Part shown: positions 8,339 to 17,182 of the stretch, one piece after another
How positions within the stretch are numbered: the first letter of the stretch is position 1
Layout: the number at the start of each line of letters is the position of its first letter
DNA from: Rhizobium etli_C
GTDB taxonomy: Bacteria; Pseudomonadota; Alphaproteobacteria; Rhizobiales; Rhizobiaceae
Length of the DNA: 64,000 nt
Strand: one strand, 5' to 3'
Assembly (NCBI RefSeq): GCF_014198605.1
Contig: NZ_JACIHU010000001.1
The notes under the pieces: generated by a model
Databases searched by the model: none
What the model was told of the DNA's origin: nothing
Seen by the model: only the letters and a program-made list of their open reading frames with translations
Made by a program: the position numbers and the translations under genes

Positions 8339-9367
8339 ATGCGCACATCCAAGGTCGTGCATATCGTCAGCTGCCACGCAGAAGGAGAGGTCGGCGACGT
8401 CATCGTGGGCGGCGTCGCGCCGCCTCCAGGCGCAACGGTGTGGGAGCAATCGCGCTGGGTTGCAGAGGATGAGACGCTGAGAAACTTCGTGCTGAACGAA
8501 CCGCGCGGCGGTGTGTTCCGCCATGTCAACCTGCTCGTTCCGCCGAAGAATCCCAAGGCGCAGATGGGATGGATCGTCATGGAGCCGGCCGACACGCCAC
8601 CGATGTCGGGCTCAAACTCCATGTGCGTGTCGACAGTGCTGCTCGATACCGGCATCATCCCGATGCAGGAACCAACCACTCGCATGATCCTCGAGCCGCC
8701 GGGCGGCCTGATCGAGGTGGAGGCCGAGTGCCGCAACGGCAAGGCCGAACGCATCCGCGTGCGTAACGTCCCGTCCTTTGCCGACAAGCTCGATGCCAGG
8801 ATTGAGGTCGAAGGTATCGGCACGGTCACGGTCGACACGGCCTACGGCGGAGACAGCTTCGTCATCGTGGATGCGGCGTCTATAGGGCTCAGCCTTCGAC
8901 CTGATCACGCCCGCGATATCGCCCGCATGGGCGTCAAGATTACCGAAGCCGCCAACGAGCAGCTCGGCTTCAAGCATCCGGGCAATGACTGGGGCCACAT
9001 CTCCTTCTGCCAGATCACCGATCCGGTCGAGATCAGGGATGGCGTGTTTTGGGGCAAGAACGCGGTCGCCATCCGTCCGGGCAAAATAGACCGTTCTCCC
9101 TGCGGCACAGGATGTTCGGCTCGCATGGCCGTGCTTCACGCCAAGGGTCAGATGAAGGCGGGCGAAAAGTTCGTCGGGACCTCGCTGCTGGATACGGAGT
9201 TCCATTGCAGTATCGATAGTGAAGTCGACATCAACGGCAAACCCGGCATCATCCCGATTATCTCGGGTCGAGCATGGGTCATCGGCACGAAGCAGCTCAT
9301 GCTCGATCCGGCCGATCCGTTCCAGGCCGGCTACCGCCTCTCCGACACCTGGCCGATGGACCTCTAA
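8339..9367 (+). CDS. Proline racemase family enzyme (4-hydroxyproline epimerase-like, Ser/Cys type)
   Basis: A 342-residue cytosolic cofactor-free racemase/epimerase-fold protein. The first catalytic site reads PPMSGSN, with Ser90 where proline racemase has cysteine. The second is the conserved DRSPCGTG with Cys255. The acid DWGH and the PGGLI motif of the family are present. Family members with a Ser/Cys pair are mostly hydroxyproline epimerases rather than proline racemases; Thr/Cys members are 3-hydroxyproline dehydratases. The start is preceded by CGGGAGGAACATACA. It is a single-gene unit with its own promoter and terminator. The usual D-hydroxyproline oxidase and deaminase genes are not adjacent, so the substrate remains open. 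Confidence 0.85.
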   Translation: MRTSKVVHIVSCHAEGEVGDVIVGGVAPPPGATVWEQSRWVAEDETLRNFVLNEPRGGVFRHVNLLVPPKNPKAQMGWIVMEPADTPPMSGSNSMCVSTVLLDTGIIPMQEPTTRMILEPPGGLIEVEAECRNGKAERIRVRNVPSFADKLDARIEVEGIGTVTVDTAYGGDSFVIVDAASIGLSLRPDHARDIARMGVKITEAANEQLGFKHPGNDWGHISFCQITDPVEIRDGVFWGKNAVAIRPGKIDRSPCGTGCSARMAVLHAKGQMKAGEKFVGTSLLDTEFHCSIDSEVDINGKPGIIPIISGRAWVIGTKQLMLDPADPFQAGYRLSDTWPMDL

Positions 9368-9389
9368 CGCGATACCGTTAAGCCATGGA

Positions 9390-9417
9390 AAAGGCGCCGC
9401 TTTTCGCGGCGCCTTTC
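9390..9417. terminator. Bidirectional terminator between convergent genes
   Basis: An 11-bp-stem hairpin AAAGGCGCCGC-TTTTC-GCGGCGCCTTT with A-rich left and T-rich right flanks. It lies between the proline-racemase-family gene (plus) and the PotA-like ATPase gene (minus) and can serve both. Confidence 0.8.
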
Positions 9418-9436
9418 CATGCGTAGTTTGTCAAAC

Positions 9437-10498
9437 TCAGTCGCGGATGACGAGCAGATCAGCCGCCATGAAACGCAGCGTCACGGTTTCGCCGGCCTGC
9501 GGCGGCGTGACGCCGGGGCTGTTGAACATGTCGAAGGAGATGACGTTGCCGCCGACATTCATGCGGGTGCGGATAACGGAGCCGAGGAAGTGGGCCGAGA
9601 CGACCTGGCCGGTCAAAGCCGTATCGCTTCTGGCGGTGTCGGACAGCGAGCCCGCTTCCGGCCGCAGCGCCAGCGAGATGGTTTCGCCGGCCTTGTGAGC
9701 TGCGACCGACTGCTTCAGTGTGATCTTCTGATCGCCGATCTGGATGAGGTTGGCATCGGGATCGACGACCTTGGCCTCGATCAGGTTCAGCGTGCCGACG
9801 AAGGAGGCGACGAAGCGCGTGGCCGGCTTGTTGTAGATCTCGAATGGCGAGCCGATCTGGTCGGCCTTGCCGGCATTCATCACCACGATACGATCGGAGA
9901 TCGACAAGGCTTCTTCCTGATCGTGGGTGACGAAAACGGTGGTGATGCCGAGCTGCTGCTGGATCTGGCGGATTTCCTCGCGCAGCGACACGCGGATCTT
10001 GGCGTCGAGGGCCGACAGCGGCTCGTCGAGCAGCAGCACCTGCGGCTTGACGGCGAGCGCGCGGGCAAGTGCGACGCGCTGCTGCTGGCCGCCCGACAGC
10101 TGGTAGGGATAGCGGTCGGCCAAGTGATCGAGTTTGATCAGGCCGAGCATTTCCTTGACGCGGGCGTCGATCTCAGGCTTCGGCGCGCCGGCGACCTTGA
10201 GGCCGAAGGCGACGTTGTCGCGCACGGACATGTTGGGGAACAGGGCATAGGCCTGGAAGACCATCCCGATATTGCGCTGGTTCGGCTTCAGCGCGCTCTG
10301 GTCCTTGCCGTTGATGGTCAGCGTGCCGCCGGTCGGCGTTTCGAAGCCGGCGATCATGCGCAGCACGGTCGTCTTGCCGCAGCCCGACGGCCCGAGGAAG
10401 GAGATGAATTCGCCCTTCTCGATGTTCATGTTGAAATTCTTGACCACCTGGACCGGGCCGAAGGATTTCTGGAGGTTGTTCAGTGTGAGAAAAGACAT
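9437..10498 (-). CDS. ABC transporter ATP-binding protein (PotA-like, polyamine/iron type)
   Basis: A 353-residue cytosolic ATPase. Walker A GPSGCGKTT, Q-loop MVFQAYALFPNMSV, signature LSGGQQQRVALARA, Walker B LLLDEPLSALDAKIR and H-loop VTHDQEEA are all intact. The C-terminal TOBE domain (about residues 275-350) is of the PotA/FbpC kind. It is the last gene of a four-gene importer unit (binding protein 12260, permeases 11296 and 10511). Such importers carry polyamines, other small amines or ferric iron. The neighbouring catabolic genes at 14585-21288 suggest an amine-type substrate, which is inference. Confidence 0.9.
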   Translation of the reverse strand: MSFLTLNNLQKSFGPVQVVKNFNMNIEKGEFISFLGPSGCGKTTVLRMIAGFETPTGGTLTINGKDQSALKPNQRNIGMVFQAYALFPNMSVRDNVAFGLKVAGAPKPEIDARVKEMLGLIKLDHLADRYPYQLSGGQQQRVALARALAVKPQVLLLDEPLSALDAKIRVSLREEIRQIQQQLGITTVFVTHDQEEALSISDRIVVMNAGKADQIGSPFEIYNKPATRFVASFVGTLNLIEAKVVDPDANLIQIGDQKITLKQSVAAHKAGETISLALRPEAGSLSDTARSDTALTGQVVSAHFLGSVIRTRMNVGGNVISFDMFNSPGVTPPQAGETVTLRFMAADLLVIRD

Positions 10499-10510
10499 GA
10501 GCCGGATACC

Positions 10511-11299
10511 TTAAGCCTTTGCCGGGCGGGCTTTGCCGAAACGGGAAACGAGATTGAGCAGGCCCATGCTGAGCCAGGTGATCGAGAAGGCGATGACGGC
10601 GAGCGCCGAAGGCTCATAGGCCTTGTTGGCGCCGACAAGCTGCAGGTAGGGGCCGAATGCCGGGCGGTTGAGCAGGGCGGCGAAGGTGAACTCGCCCATG
10701 ACGATCGCAAGCGTGATGAAGGCGCCGGAGAGCACGCCGCTCATGACATTCGGGAAGATGCAGCGGAACATGATCGTCGTCCAGCGGGCGCCGAGGCTTT
10801 CGGCCGCCTCCGTCAGCGTGCGGACATCGATGGCGCGCATGGCGGTATCGACGGCGCGGTACATGTATGGCAGCGACAGAGTGATATAGGAGAGGACCAG
10901 CAGGGCATTGGTGCCGGTCGTCGAACCCGTCAAGGGCAGGTAGGACGACGAGTTGTACATTCTGAGGTAGCCGAACACGATGACGATCGCGGGAATGACC
11001 AGCGGCAGCAGCGTGATGAATTCGACGACTGGGCGCATCTGCGGCAGCCGCAGCCGCACCCAATAGGCCGTCGGCACGACGAGCAGCATGCCGAAGATGA
11101 TGGTCAGAAGCGCCATCAGCATGGAATAGCCGAAGGTTTCGTGGAACTGGGCGTCCGAGAAGACCGACTGATAGGCATCGAAGCTGTATTCGCCGCGACG
11201 CATACGCAGCGAAAACTCGATGGTGCCGATCAGCGGAATGATGAAATAGGAAGCGCCGAGAATGATGGCGATCCAAGCTCCAAGGCGTTGTGTTTTCAT
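10511..11299 (-). CDS. ABC transporter permease (PotC-like)
   Basis: A 262-residue inner-membrane protein with about six membrane segments and the EAA motif TLTEAAESLGARWTTIMFRCIFPNVMSG. It closes the transporter with the ATPase gene 12 bp downstream. The ATG at 11299 overlaps the stop of the first permease as ATGA and is preferred. A GTG at 11308 is an alternative that would add three residues. Confidence 0.9.
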   Translation of the reverse strand: MKTQRLGAWIAIILGASYFIIPLIGTIEFSLRMRRGEYSFDAYQSVFSDAQFHETFGYSMLMALLTIIFGMLLVVPTAYWVRLRLPQMRPVVEFITLLPLVIPAIVIVFGYLRMYNSSSYLPLTGSTTGTNALLVLSYITLSLPYMYRAVDTAMRAIDVRTLTEAAESLGARWTTIMFRCIFPNVMSGVLSGAFITLAIVMGEFTFAALLNRPAFGPYLQLVGANKAYEPSALAVIAFSITWLSMGLLNLVSRFGKARPAKA

Positions 11300-12189
11300 T
11301 TCTGCCACCGCTCAGCGCGCATGCGCAGCATGAGGTAAAGGACGTTGGAGACGCCTGTGATGACGATCATGCCAAGTGCGATGGCGTAACCGAGATTGGC
11401 ATTGTGCAGAACGTCGCCGCGGATCTGCGCGTAGAGCAGGATCGGCACGATGTTGAGCGAGCTGCCGGTCAGCGCGAAGGCAGTGGCGATGGCGCCGAAG
11501 GCGTTGGCGAAGAGAAGCAGCGTGGTGCCGAGCAGGCTCGGCCAGAGGATCGGCAGAGCAACCATCGTCCAGTACTGGCGGTTGGTGGCGCCGAGAATCT
11601 CAGAGGCCTCACGCCATTCCTTCTTCATGCCGTCGAGGGCCGGCGTCAGGATGAGCACCATCAGCGGGATCTGGAAATACATATAGGTGATGGTGAGACC
11701 GAAGAAGGACAGTAGGTTGAAGCCGGTGCCGTAGAGATTGAAGCCGAACCATTCCCGCAGGAAGACCGTCACGAGGCCCGTGCGACCGAGCGTTGCCAGG
11801 AAGGCGAAGGCAAGCGGCACGCCGGCGAAATTCGAGGCGACGCCGGAAAAGGTCAGCAGCGTCGAGCGCACCGAGGCGGGCAGGCCGCCGAGCACGACCG
11901 CCCAGGCGAGGAAAAAGCCGATCACTGCGCCGCCGAGAGCGGACGCCACCGAGACCTTGATGCTGATCCAGTAGGCGCTCATGATCGATGGAGTGAAAAG
12001 ATCGCCGATATTCTTCAGTGTGAAATTGCCCTCGGGCGTCAGGAATGCGCCCACCACGAGATAGAGCGTGGGGATGATTAGGAACAGCAGAGAGAAAATG
12101 ATGAAAGGTGTCATGCCCAGCCAGTCGATCACGCGGTCTTTGTTGATCAAGGGGGCGCTGCTCACCATCGGCGTTGAAACGGTACTCAT
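11296..12189 (-). CDS. ABC transporter permease (PotB-like)
   Basis: A 297-residue inner-membrane protein beginning MSTVSTPMVSSAPLINKDRV, followed by the first membrane helix WLGMTPFIIFSLLFLIIPTLY. The coupling motif is KKEWREASEILGATNRQYWTMVALPILWPSL. The start at 12189 follows AGGATGAG; a longer open frame upstream would run into the binding-protein gene and lacks a ribosome site. It is separated from the binding-protein gene by a strong hairpin at 12223-12247, so it is probably expressed at a lower level. Confidence 0.9.
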   Translation of the reverse strand: MSTVSTPMVSSAPLINKDRVIDWLGMTPFIIFSLLFLIIPTLYLVVGAFLTPEGNFTLKNIGDLFTPSIMSAYWISIKVSVASALGGAVIGFFLAWAVVLGGLPASVRSTLLTFSGVASNFAGVPLAFAFLATLGRTGLVTVFLREWFGFNLYGTGFNLLSFFGLTITYMYFQIPLMVLILTPALDGMKKEWREASEILGATNRQYWTMVALPILWPSLLGTTLLLFANAFGAIATAFALTGSSLNIVPILLYAQIRGDVLHNANLGYAIALGMIVITGVSNVLYLMLRMRAERWQK

Positions 12190-12222
12190 GAAAAGCTCAT
12201 CCTGGGCATCGGAGTGAGAAAA

Positions 12223-12247
12223 CCTCCCCGCCTTGTGGGCGGGGAGG
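12223..12247 (-). terminator. Intercistronic hairpin after the binding-protein gene
   Basis: A perfect 10-bp stem, CCTCCCCGCC and GGCGGGGAGG, with a 5-nt loop. It sits between the stop of the binding-protein gene (12260) and the permease start (12189). There is no long T-tract, so it is more likely an attenuator or mRNA stabiliser than a full terminator. Confidence 0.6.
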
Positions 12248-12259
12248 CCGGATCGGAGT

Positions 12260-13363
12260 TTACTGGACGTTGGCGCCGACGACGCTATCCCAGTTCTTGG
12301 TGATGGTTTCCTTGCCGGCGGCCTGCTCTTCGAGCGTCGGGAAGACAGCCTTTTCATAGGCTGCTGCCGGCGGCAGCTTGTCGAGCAGTTCCTTCGGGAT
12401 CTTGTTGTTCTTGGCAAGATCGTTGAAGCGGATCGGGTGGCAATAGCCCTTCAGCCAGCCGAGCTGACCTTCGTCGGAATAAAGATATTCCATCCAGAGC
12501 TTGGCAGCATTCGGATGCGGGGCGAAGGCGGAAATTGCCTGGACGTAGACGCCGGCAACGACGCCCGTCTTCGGAACGACAACCTCGAACGGAGGATTGC
12601 CCTTCAGGCTTTCGCCCCAGGACATTGCATTGTAGTCCCAGGCGATGATGATCGGCGTGGAGCCCTGGGCGAAGGGAGCAGCCTTGCCGACGACAGGCAC
12701 GAAATTGCCGCTCTTGTTGAGCTCGGCGAAGAACTTCAGACCCTCTTCGCCCGCCTTGGCGGCGTCACCGCCGGATGCGGAAAGACCAGCTGCATAAACA
12801 CCCTGAACAGCCTGGTTGGCGCTGCGCGGATCGCCTGCGAGCGCGACGCTGTTTGCATAATCGCTCTTCTTCAGATCTGGCCAGTCGGCCGGCGATTCCT
12901 TGACCAGGTCCTTGTTCACGAGGAACGAGAGAACGCCGTAATAGTCGCCGTACCAGTAGCCTTCGGCATCCTTGGCGCTATCCGGGATCGAATCCCAGGT
13001 GGAAACCTTGTAAGGCTGGATCAGGCCGTCCTTCTTGGCGGACGGGCCGAAGGAGAGGCCGACGTCGATGACATCGGGGGCCTGTGGGCCGGTATTGCCC
13101 TTGTTGGCCTTGATGGCTTCGATTTCGTCGCCCGAGCTTGCATCCGGATTCAGCTCGTTGACTTCGATACCGTACTTGGCCTTGAAGCCGGCAATGACGT
13201 CGCCATAGCCGCACCAGCTGTGCGGAAGAGCGATCGTGGTCAGCGTGCCTTCCTTCTTGGCGGCGGCGATAAGTTCTGCGCTCGGTTCTGCAGCGGCAAT
13301 CGCGGTCGAAGCCACGATGATCGCAGTAGAAAGCGACAGCAGTCGAGAAATGTTAGAGATCAC
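12260..13363 (-). CDS. ABC transporter periplasmic binding protein (PotD/AfuA-like)
   Basis: A 367-residue secreted binding protein. The signal peptide MISNISRLLSLSTAIIVAST ends with IAAAEPS. The mature part (ELIAAAKKEGTLTTIALPHSWCGYGDVIAGF...) has the type-2 fold of binding proteins for polyamines, iron or thiamine-like ligands, with FAPHPNAAKLWMEYLYSDEGQ near residues 278-298 as the family hallmark. The GTG start at 13363 follows AAGGAG at good spacing. It is the first gene of the transporter operon and lies downstream of the RpiR regulator gene on the same strand. The ligand is not identified by sequence. Confidence 0.88.
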   Translation of the reverse strand: MISNISRLLSLSTAIIVASTAIAAAEPSAELIAAAKKEGTLTTIALPHSWCGYGDVIAGFKAKYGIEVNELNPDASSGDEIEAIKANKGNTGPQAPDVIDVGLSFGPSAKKDGLIQPYKVSTWDSIPDSAKDAEGYWYGDYYGVLSFLVNKDLVKESPADWPDLKKSDYANSVALAGDPRSANQAVQGVYAAGLSASGGDAAKAGEEGLKFFAELNKSGNFVPVVGKAAPFAQGSTPIIIAWDYNAMSWGESLKGNPPFEVVVPKTGVVAGVYVQAISAFAPHPNAAKLWMEYLYSDEGQLGWLKGYCHPIRFNDLAKNNKIPKELLDKLPPAAAYEKAVFPTLEEQAAGKETITKNWDSVVGANVQ

Positions 13364-13550
13364 TGTTGTTCTCCTTCGGGTTTTCAGTGTCTGGCGATGC
13401 TGTTAATGAGCTTACATGAAGCTTGTGTGACGGCTGCATGACGGTGGTTTTGCATGAATAGCAGGCGCTTGTGACAGATGTTTCATTTGCGACAGCGCGG
13501 TCTGTTTCCGCAAAATCCGCCATTGCTTTTCCTCCCTTGATCTTGTCCTC

Positions 13551-14423
13551 CTAGCCCGGTTTGCGGAAGAGTTTGGTCTGCTCGAACAAGCCCTCCAGTG
13601 TCTTCATGCGTTCCTTCGTCTCATCCCAGGTGGAGTTCTGAACGGCCTCGATCAGCGCTTCGACGATGAAGAGAGTGACGACGGAGGAATCCCAGGCTGA
13701 GGGCGCTTCGATCCGAACGCGGAAGGCGTGGCGGGCAAGTTTGGCGGCGGGTGAACCCCATTGGTCGGTGAAGACGACGATTTCGGCGCCGCGCTTGCGG
13801 GCGGCGGTGGCGAGGCTCACCATCTCCTGCTCGTAGCGGCGGATGTCGAAGATGATCAGAATGTCGCCGGCATTCATGTTGAGGACATATTGCGGCCAGC
13901 TGCTGGAATTGGATGACAGCAGCGTCGTCGCCGGCCGGATCACCTGCATATGGGTGAAGAAATATTCGGCAAGCGCGCCGGTGATGCGGCCGCCGACGAA
14001 ATAGAGGCCACGCTTGCGGTCGGAAAGCAGCGAGGCGACGCTGTCGAAGGTCGCGGTGTCGAGATCGCTCAGCGTCTGGCGCAGATTGCCGATGATGGCA
14101 TCGGCGAAACGGTTGAGAATATGGGTGCCTGGCGCGTTCTGCGCCCAGCGGTCGTGCTTCGCGATGGGGTTGGAGATCGTCGCCTCCACCTCCAGATGCA
14201 GATGCGCCTGAAAGTCAGGGTATCCTTTAAAGCCGAGCTTCTGCACCATGCGCACCACGGTCGGCGTCGAGACACCGGCATTCTCGGCGATGGTGGTGAT
14301 GCTGCCGAGACCGGAGACCGGATAATTGTCGAGAAGGCTTTCGGCCAGTTGCTTTTCTGCACGCGTCAACAGCCCGAAATGCGAGTGTATGACGTCCGAA
14401 ACGGTCTTCGACGCAACTGTCAC
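13551..14423 (-). CDS. RpiR/MurR-family transcriptional regulator (HTH-SIS)
   Basis: A 290-residue protein. The N-terminal helix-turn-helix of the RpiR type covers about residues 1-77 (LTRAEKQLAESLLDNYP, TTIAENAGVSTPTVVRMVQKLGFKGYPDFQ). The SIS domain follows at roughly 125-250 (GLYFVGGRITGALAEYFF, GDILIIFDIRRYEQEMVSLATAARKRGAEIVVFTDQ). SIS domains normally sense phosphosugars, but RpiR members also regulate amine and amino-acid genes. The GTG start at 14423 is preceded by GGGGAG. It lies between the transporter operon and the divergent amidohydrolase gene and likely controls both; palindromes at 14507 and 14551 are candidate operators. Confidence 0.88.
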   Translation of the reverse strand: MTVASKTVSDVIHSHFGLLTRAEKQLAESLLDNYPVSGLGSITTIAENAGVSTPTVVRMVQKLGFKGYPDFQAHLHLEVEATISNPIAKHDRWAQNAPGTHILNRFADAIIGNLRQTLSDLDTATFDSVASLLSDRKRGLYFVGGRITGALAEYFFTHMQVIRPATTLLSSNSSSWPQYVLNMNAGDILIIFDIRRYEQEMVSLATAARKRGAEIVVFTDQWGSPAAKLARHAFRVRIEAPSAWDSSVVTLFIVEALIEAVQNSTWDETKERMKTLEGLFEQTKLFRKPG

Positions 14424-14506
14424 CTAATCTGCTCCCCGGGATGGTCTGGCGCCATTTTCCCAATCGAAGTTAACAACGCTGTCACAATCCATGTCAACTA
14501 CTGTCA

Positions 14507-14560
14507 TGAAAAGAAATTTTCAGAGAATGCTTGACACTCGTCGGAACCTGAAGAATTCTT
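14507..14560 (+). promoter_or_regulatory. Palindromic candidate operators in the RpiR/amidohydrolase divergent region
   Basis: TGAAAAGAAATTTTCA at 14507-14522 is an inverted repeat with 6-bp arms. AAGAATTCTT at 14551-14560 is a perfect 10-bp palindrome. A TTGACA -35-like hexamer sits between them at 14531-14536, and an AT-rich stretch follows. The position upstream of the amidohydrolase gene and facing the RpiR gene makes them candidate RpiR sites; this is inference. Confidence 0.4.
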
Positions 14561-14584
14561 TTCTTATAAGGAATTTGTTAAGGA

Positions 14585-15364
14585 GTGGCGCCTTTGGTGC
14601 TGGCCCGGCCGAAAATCCTCAGTGAAGCCGACGGCGATTGCGTCGGGATCGAGCGCACCGGCGGCCGGAGCCCGGTGCTTCTCGTCTGTGAGCATGCTTC
14701 AAACACGCTTCCCGTCCAATTCGGCAATCTTGGCCTGCCAGGTGAAGCGCTCGCGAGCCATATTGCATGGGATCCGGGGGCGCTTTCGGTCGCCCGCGGC
14801 ATATCGCAGGGGCTCGATGCGACACTCGTCTACCAGCGTTTCTCCCGGCTCATCTACGATTGCAATCGGCCGCCGAGCTCGCCAGGCGCCATGCCTGAAA
14901 AAAGCGAGATCTATGCCATTCCCGGCAACAAGGATCTGACCGCCGAGGAAAAACTTGCGCGTACCGACGCGCTCTACGTGCCCTTCCACGACGCCATTCG
15001 CGGGCTGATCCGCGATCGCCGGGCGAGGGGGCAGGACAGCGTCATCGTGACGATCCATAGCTTCACACCGGTTTATCACGGCCGCGAACGTGCCGTGGAG
15101 CTCGGCATATTGCACGACGAGGACAGCCTGCTTGCCGACCGCATGCTGGACGCTGCCGCCGAGGCGCCGCTTTACAGGACGGAACGGAACCAGCCTTACG
15201 GACCCGAGGATGGCGTGACCCACACGTTGATCCTGCACGGGCTTTCGAACGGCTTGCGCAATGTAATGATCGAGGTCCGCAATGACCTCATTTCAGACGA
15301 TGTCGGCCAAGGGGTCATGGCCGACTATCTAAAAGGGCTGCTCCAGCAAAGCCTGGACGCCTGA
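14585..15364 (+). CDS. N-formylglutamate amidohydrolase family protein
   Basis: A 259-residue cytosolic protein of the N-formylglutamate deformylase family, zinc-dependent hydrolases that cut amide bonds on glutamate derivatives. Visible family signatures are VLLVCEHASNTLP (residues 31-43), HIAWDPGALSVAR, RFSRLIYDCNRPP and VTIHSFTPVYHGR. No histidine-degradation genes are nearby. Instead it heads a line of an APC permease, a glutamine-synthetase-like ligase and aldehyde and alcohol dehydrogenases, which suggests it may release glutamate from an N-glutamyl product. The start is uncertain: GTG at 14585 directly abuts AAGGAG, so TTG at 14594 or GTG at 14597 fits the ribosome site better. Confidence 0.85.
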   Translation: MAPLVLARPKILSEADGDCVGIERTGGRSPVLLVCEHASNTLPVQFGNLGLPGEALASHIAWDPGALSVARGISQGLDATLVYQRFSRLIYDCNRPPSSPGAMPEKSEIYAIPGNKDLTAEEKLARTDALYVPFHDAIRGLIRDRRARGQDSVIVTIHSFTPVYHGRERAVELGILHDEDSLLADRMLDAAAEAPLYRTERNQPYGPEDGVTHTLILHGLSNGLRNVMIEVRNDLISDDVGQGVMADYLKGLLQQSLDA

Positions 15365-15481
15365 TAAAAAAGTAGACCCGAGGGAGCAGTTTATCTGCGG
15401 ACGTCCGCATGGCGCAAATGCCGCGGGCAATTGGCACTGAATGGCCGCAATCCCGCGGCCGATCGTGAACAGGGGGAAGTC

Positions 15482-17038
15482 ATGTCGGATTATACCGAAC
15501 TGGACAAGAAGCAGGATGTGCACATCCTGCATTCCATGGGCTATGCCCAGGAGCTCGAACGGCGAATGAGCTCATTCTCGAATTTCGCTGTATCGTTCTC
15601 CATCATCTGCATCCTTTCCGGCGGCATCAATTCGCTGGCGCAGGCGACTTCAGGCGCCGGCGGCGCGGCGATCGGCATCGGCTGGCCGCTCGGCTGCTTC
15701 ATCTCGCTCGTCTTCGCCGTCGCCATGGCGCAGATCAGCTCGGCCTATCCGACGGCGGGCGGCCTCTATCACTGGGGCTCGATCCTCGGCAACCGCTTCA
15801 CGGGCTGGCTGACCGCCTGGTTCAACCTGCTCGGTCTCGTCACCGTGCTCGGCGCCATCAACGTCGGCACCTATTATTTCTTCATGGGCTCCTTCGGCAC
15901 GACCTATCTCGGGCTGACGGATTCGACGACGGTGCGCATCATCTTCCTGGTGATCATCACCGGCGCGCAGGCGCTGGTGAACCACATGGGCATCGGATTG
16001 ACCGCGAAGCTGACCGATTTTTCGGGTTATCTGATCTTCGCGACCTCGATCGCGCTGGCGGTCGTCTGCCTGCTCGCAGCGCCCTCCTATGAATTCGGCC
16101 GTCTCTTCACCTTCGCCAATTATTCCGGCGAAGTCGGTGGCAATGTCTGGCCGTCGACCTCGGGCGCCTGGGTCTTCCTTCTCGGCCTGCTGCTGCCGAT
16201 CTACACCATCACCGGCTATGACGCCTCGGCGCATACCTCGGAAGAGACCGTCAAAGCCGCAGAATCGGTTCCGCGCGGCATGGTTTCGTCGGTGCTGTGG
16301 TCGGCGCTGTTCGGCTATATCATGCTGTGCGCCTTCGTGCTCATGCTGCCGAATATGGACGAGGCGGCCAAGCAGGGCTGGAACGTGTTCTTCTGGGCGA
16401 TGGACAGCCAGGTCAATCCTGTCGTCAAGGACATCCTCTATCTCGCGATCTTCGTCAGCCAGTGGCTGTGCGGTCTTGCGACCGTCACCTCGGTTTCGCG
16501 CATGATCTTCGCCTTCTCGCGTGACGGCGGCCTGCCGGCCTCGAAGGCCTTGTCGAAGGTCAGCCCGCAGTACCGCACGCCGGTCGCTGCGATCTGGACA
16601 GGTTCGATCCTGTCGGTGCTGTTCGTCTGGGGCTCTTCGCTCGTTACGATCGGCGACACGCCGGTTTATACGATTGTCGTCTCGTGCACGGTCATCTTCC
16701 TGTTCTTCTCCTTCGCGATCCCGATCACGCTCGGACTTTTCGCGTGGGGTACGTCGAAGTGGGACAAGATGGGTCCGTGGAATCTCGGCGAGGGCGTCTT
16801 CAAGCTCTTTGCCGTGCTGACGATCATCGCGATGGTGCTGATCTTCATTCTCGGCATCCAGCCGCCGAACGAATGGGCGCTCTACATCACCGTCGGCTTC
16901 CTAGTGGTCACCGGGATCGTCTGGTTCGGCTTCGAAAGCCGCCGTTTCAAGGGTCCGCCGATCGGTGCTGAAGTGGCAAAGCGCCAAGCTGAGATCGCGG
17001 CGGCCGAAGCGGCTGTCGGCGAAAGCGGCGAAAACTAG
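15482..17038 (+). CDS. APC-family amino acid/amine permease
   Basis: A 518-residue inner-membrane transporter with about 12 membrane helices. The N-terminal tail (MSDYTELDKKQDVHILHSMGYAQEL) leads into RRMSSFSNFAVSFSIICILSGG, the typical opening of the amino acid/choline (ACT, GABA permease-like) branch of the APC superfamily. It would bring an amino acid, GABA-like compound or amine into the cell by symport. The ATG at 15482 follows AGGGGGAAGTC. It is followed by a 12-bp-stem hairpin and then the glutamine-synthetase-like gene. Confidence 0.88.
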   Translation: MSDYTELDKKQDVHILHSMGYAQELERRMSSFSNFAVSFSIICILSGGINSLAQATSGAGGAAIGIGWPLGCFISLVFAVAMAQISSAYPTAGGLYHWGSILGNRFTGWLTAWFNLLGLVTVLGAINVGTYYFFMGSFGTTYLGLTDSTTVRIIFLVIITGAQALVNHMGIGLTAKLTDFSGYLIFATSIALAVVCLLAAPSYEFGRLFTFANYSGEVGGNVWPSTSGAWVFLLGLLLPIYTITGYDASAHTSEETVKAAESVPRGMVSSVLWSALFGYIMLCAFVLMLPNMDEAAKQGWNVFFWAMDSQVNPVVKDILYLAIFVSQWLCGLATVTSVSRMIFAFSRDGGLPASKALSKVSPQYRTPVAAIWTGSILSVLFVWGSSLVTIGDTPVYTIVVSCTVIFLFFSFAIPITLGLFAWGTSKWDKMGPWNLGEGVFKLFAVLTIIAMVLIFILGIQPPNEWALYITVGFLVVTGIVWFGFESRRFKGPPIGAEVAKRQAEIAAAEAAVGESGEN

Positions 17039-17060
17039 GCGTCGACACTTCCCTCTCGAA

Positions 17061-17088
17061 TGGTGGGGCCGCTTCTGCGGCCCCACCA
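17061..17088 (+). terminator. Strong intergenic hairpin between permease and ligase genes
   Basis: A perfect 12-bp stem TGGTGGGGCCGC / GCGGCCCCACCA with a 4-nt loop follows the permease stop by 22 bp. There is no T-tract. It probably protects the permease message or weakens read-through into the ligase gene. Confidence 0.55.
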
Positions 17089-17182
17089 CCGGTTCAACGA
17101 AAAGGCATCAGCCCGCCATCCGGCCGAGCGCATGCGATTTCGTTGCCCCGATTTTCTCAATTCCAATTCAGGCGGATCAATC

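Noticed and set aside
15430..15460. Sigma54-like promoter TTGGCACTGAATGGCCGC before the permease
   Set aside because: The -24 half (TGGCAC) fits but the -12 half lacks TTGC, so the match is not convincing.
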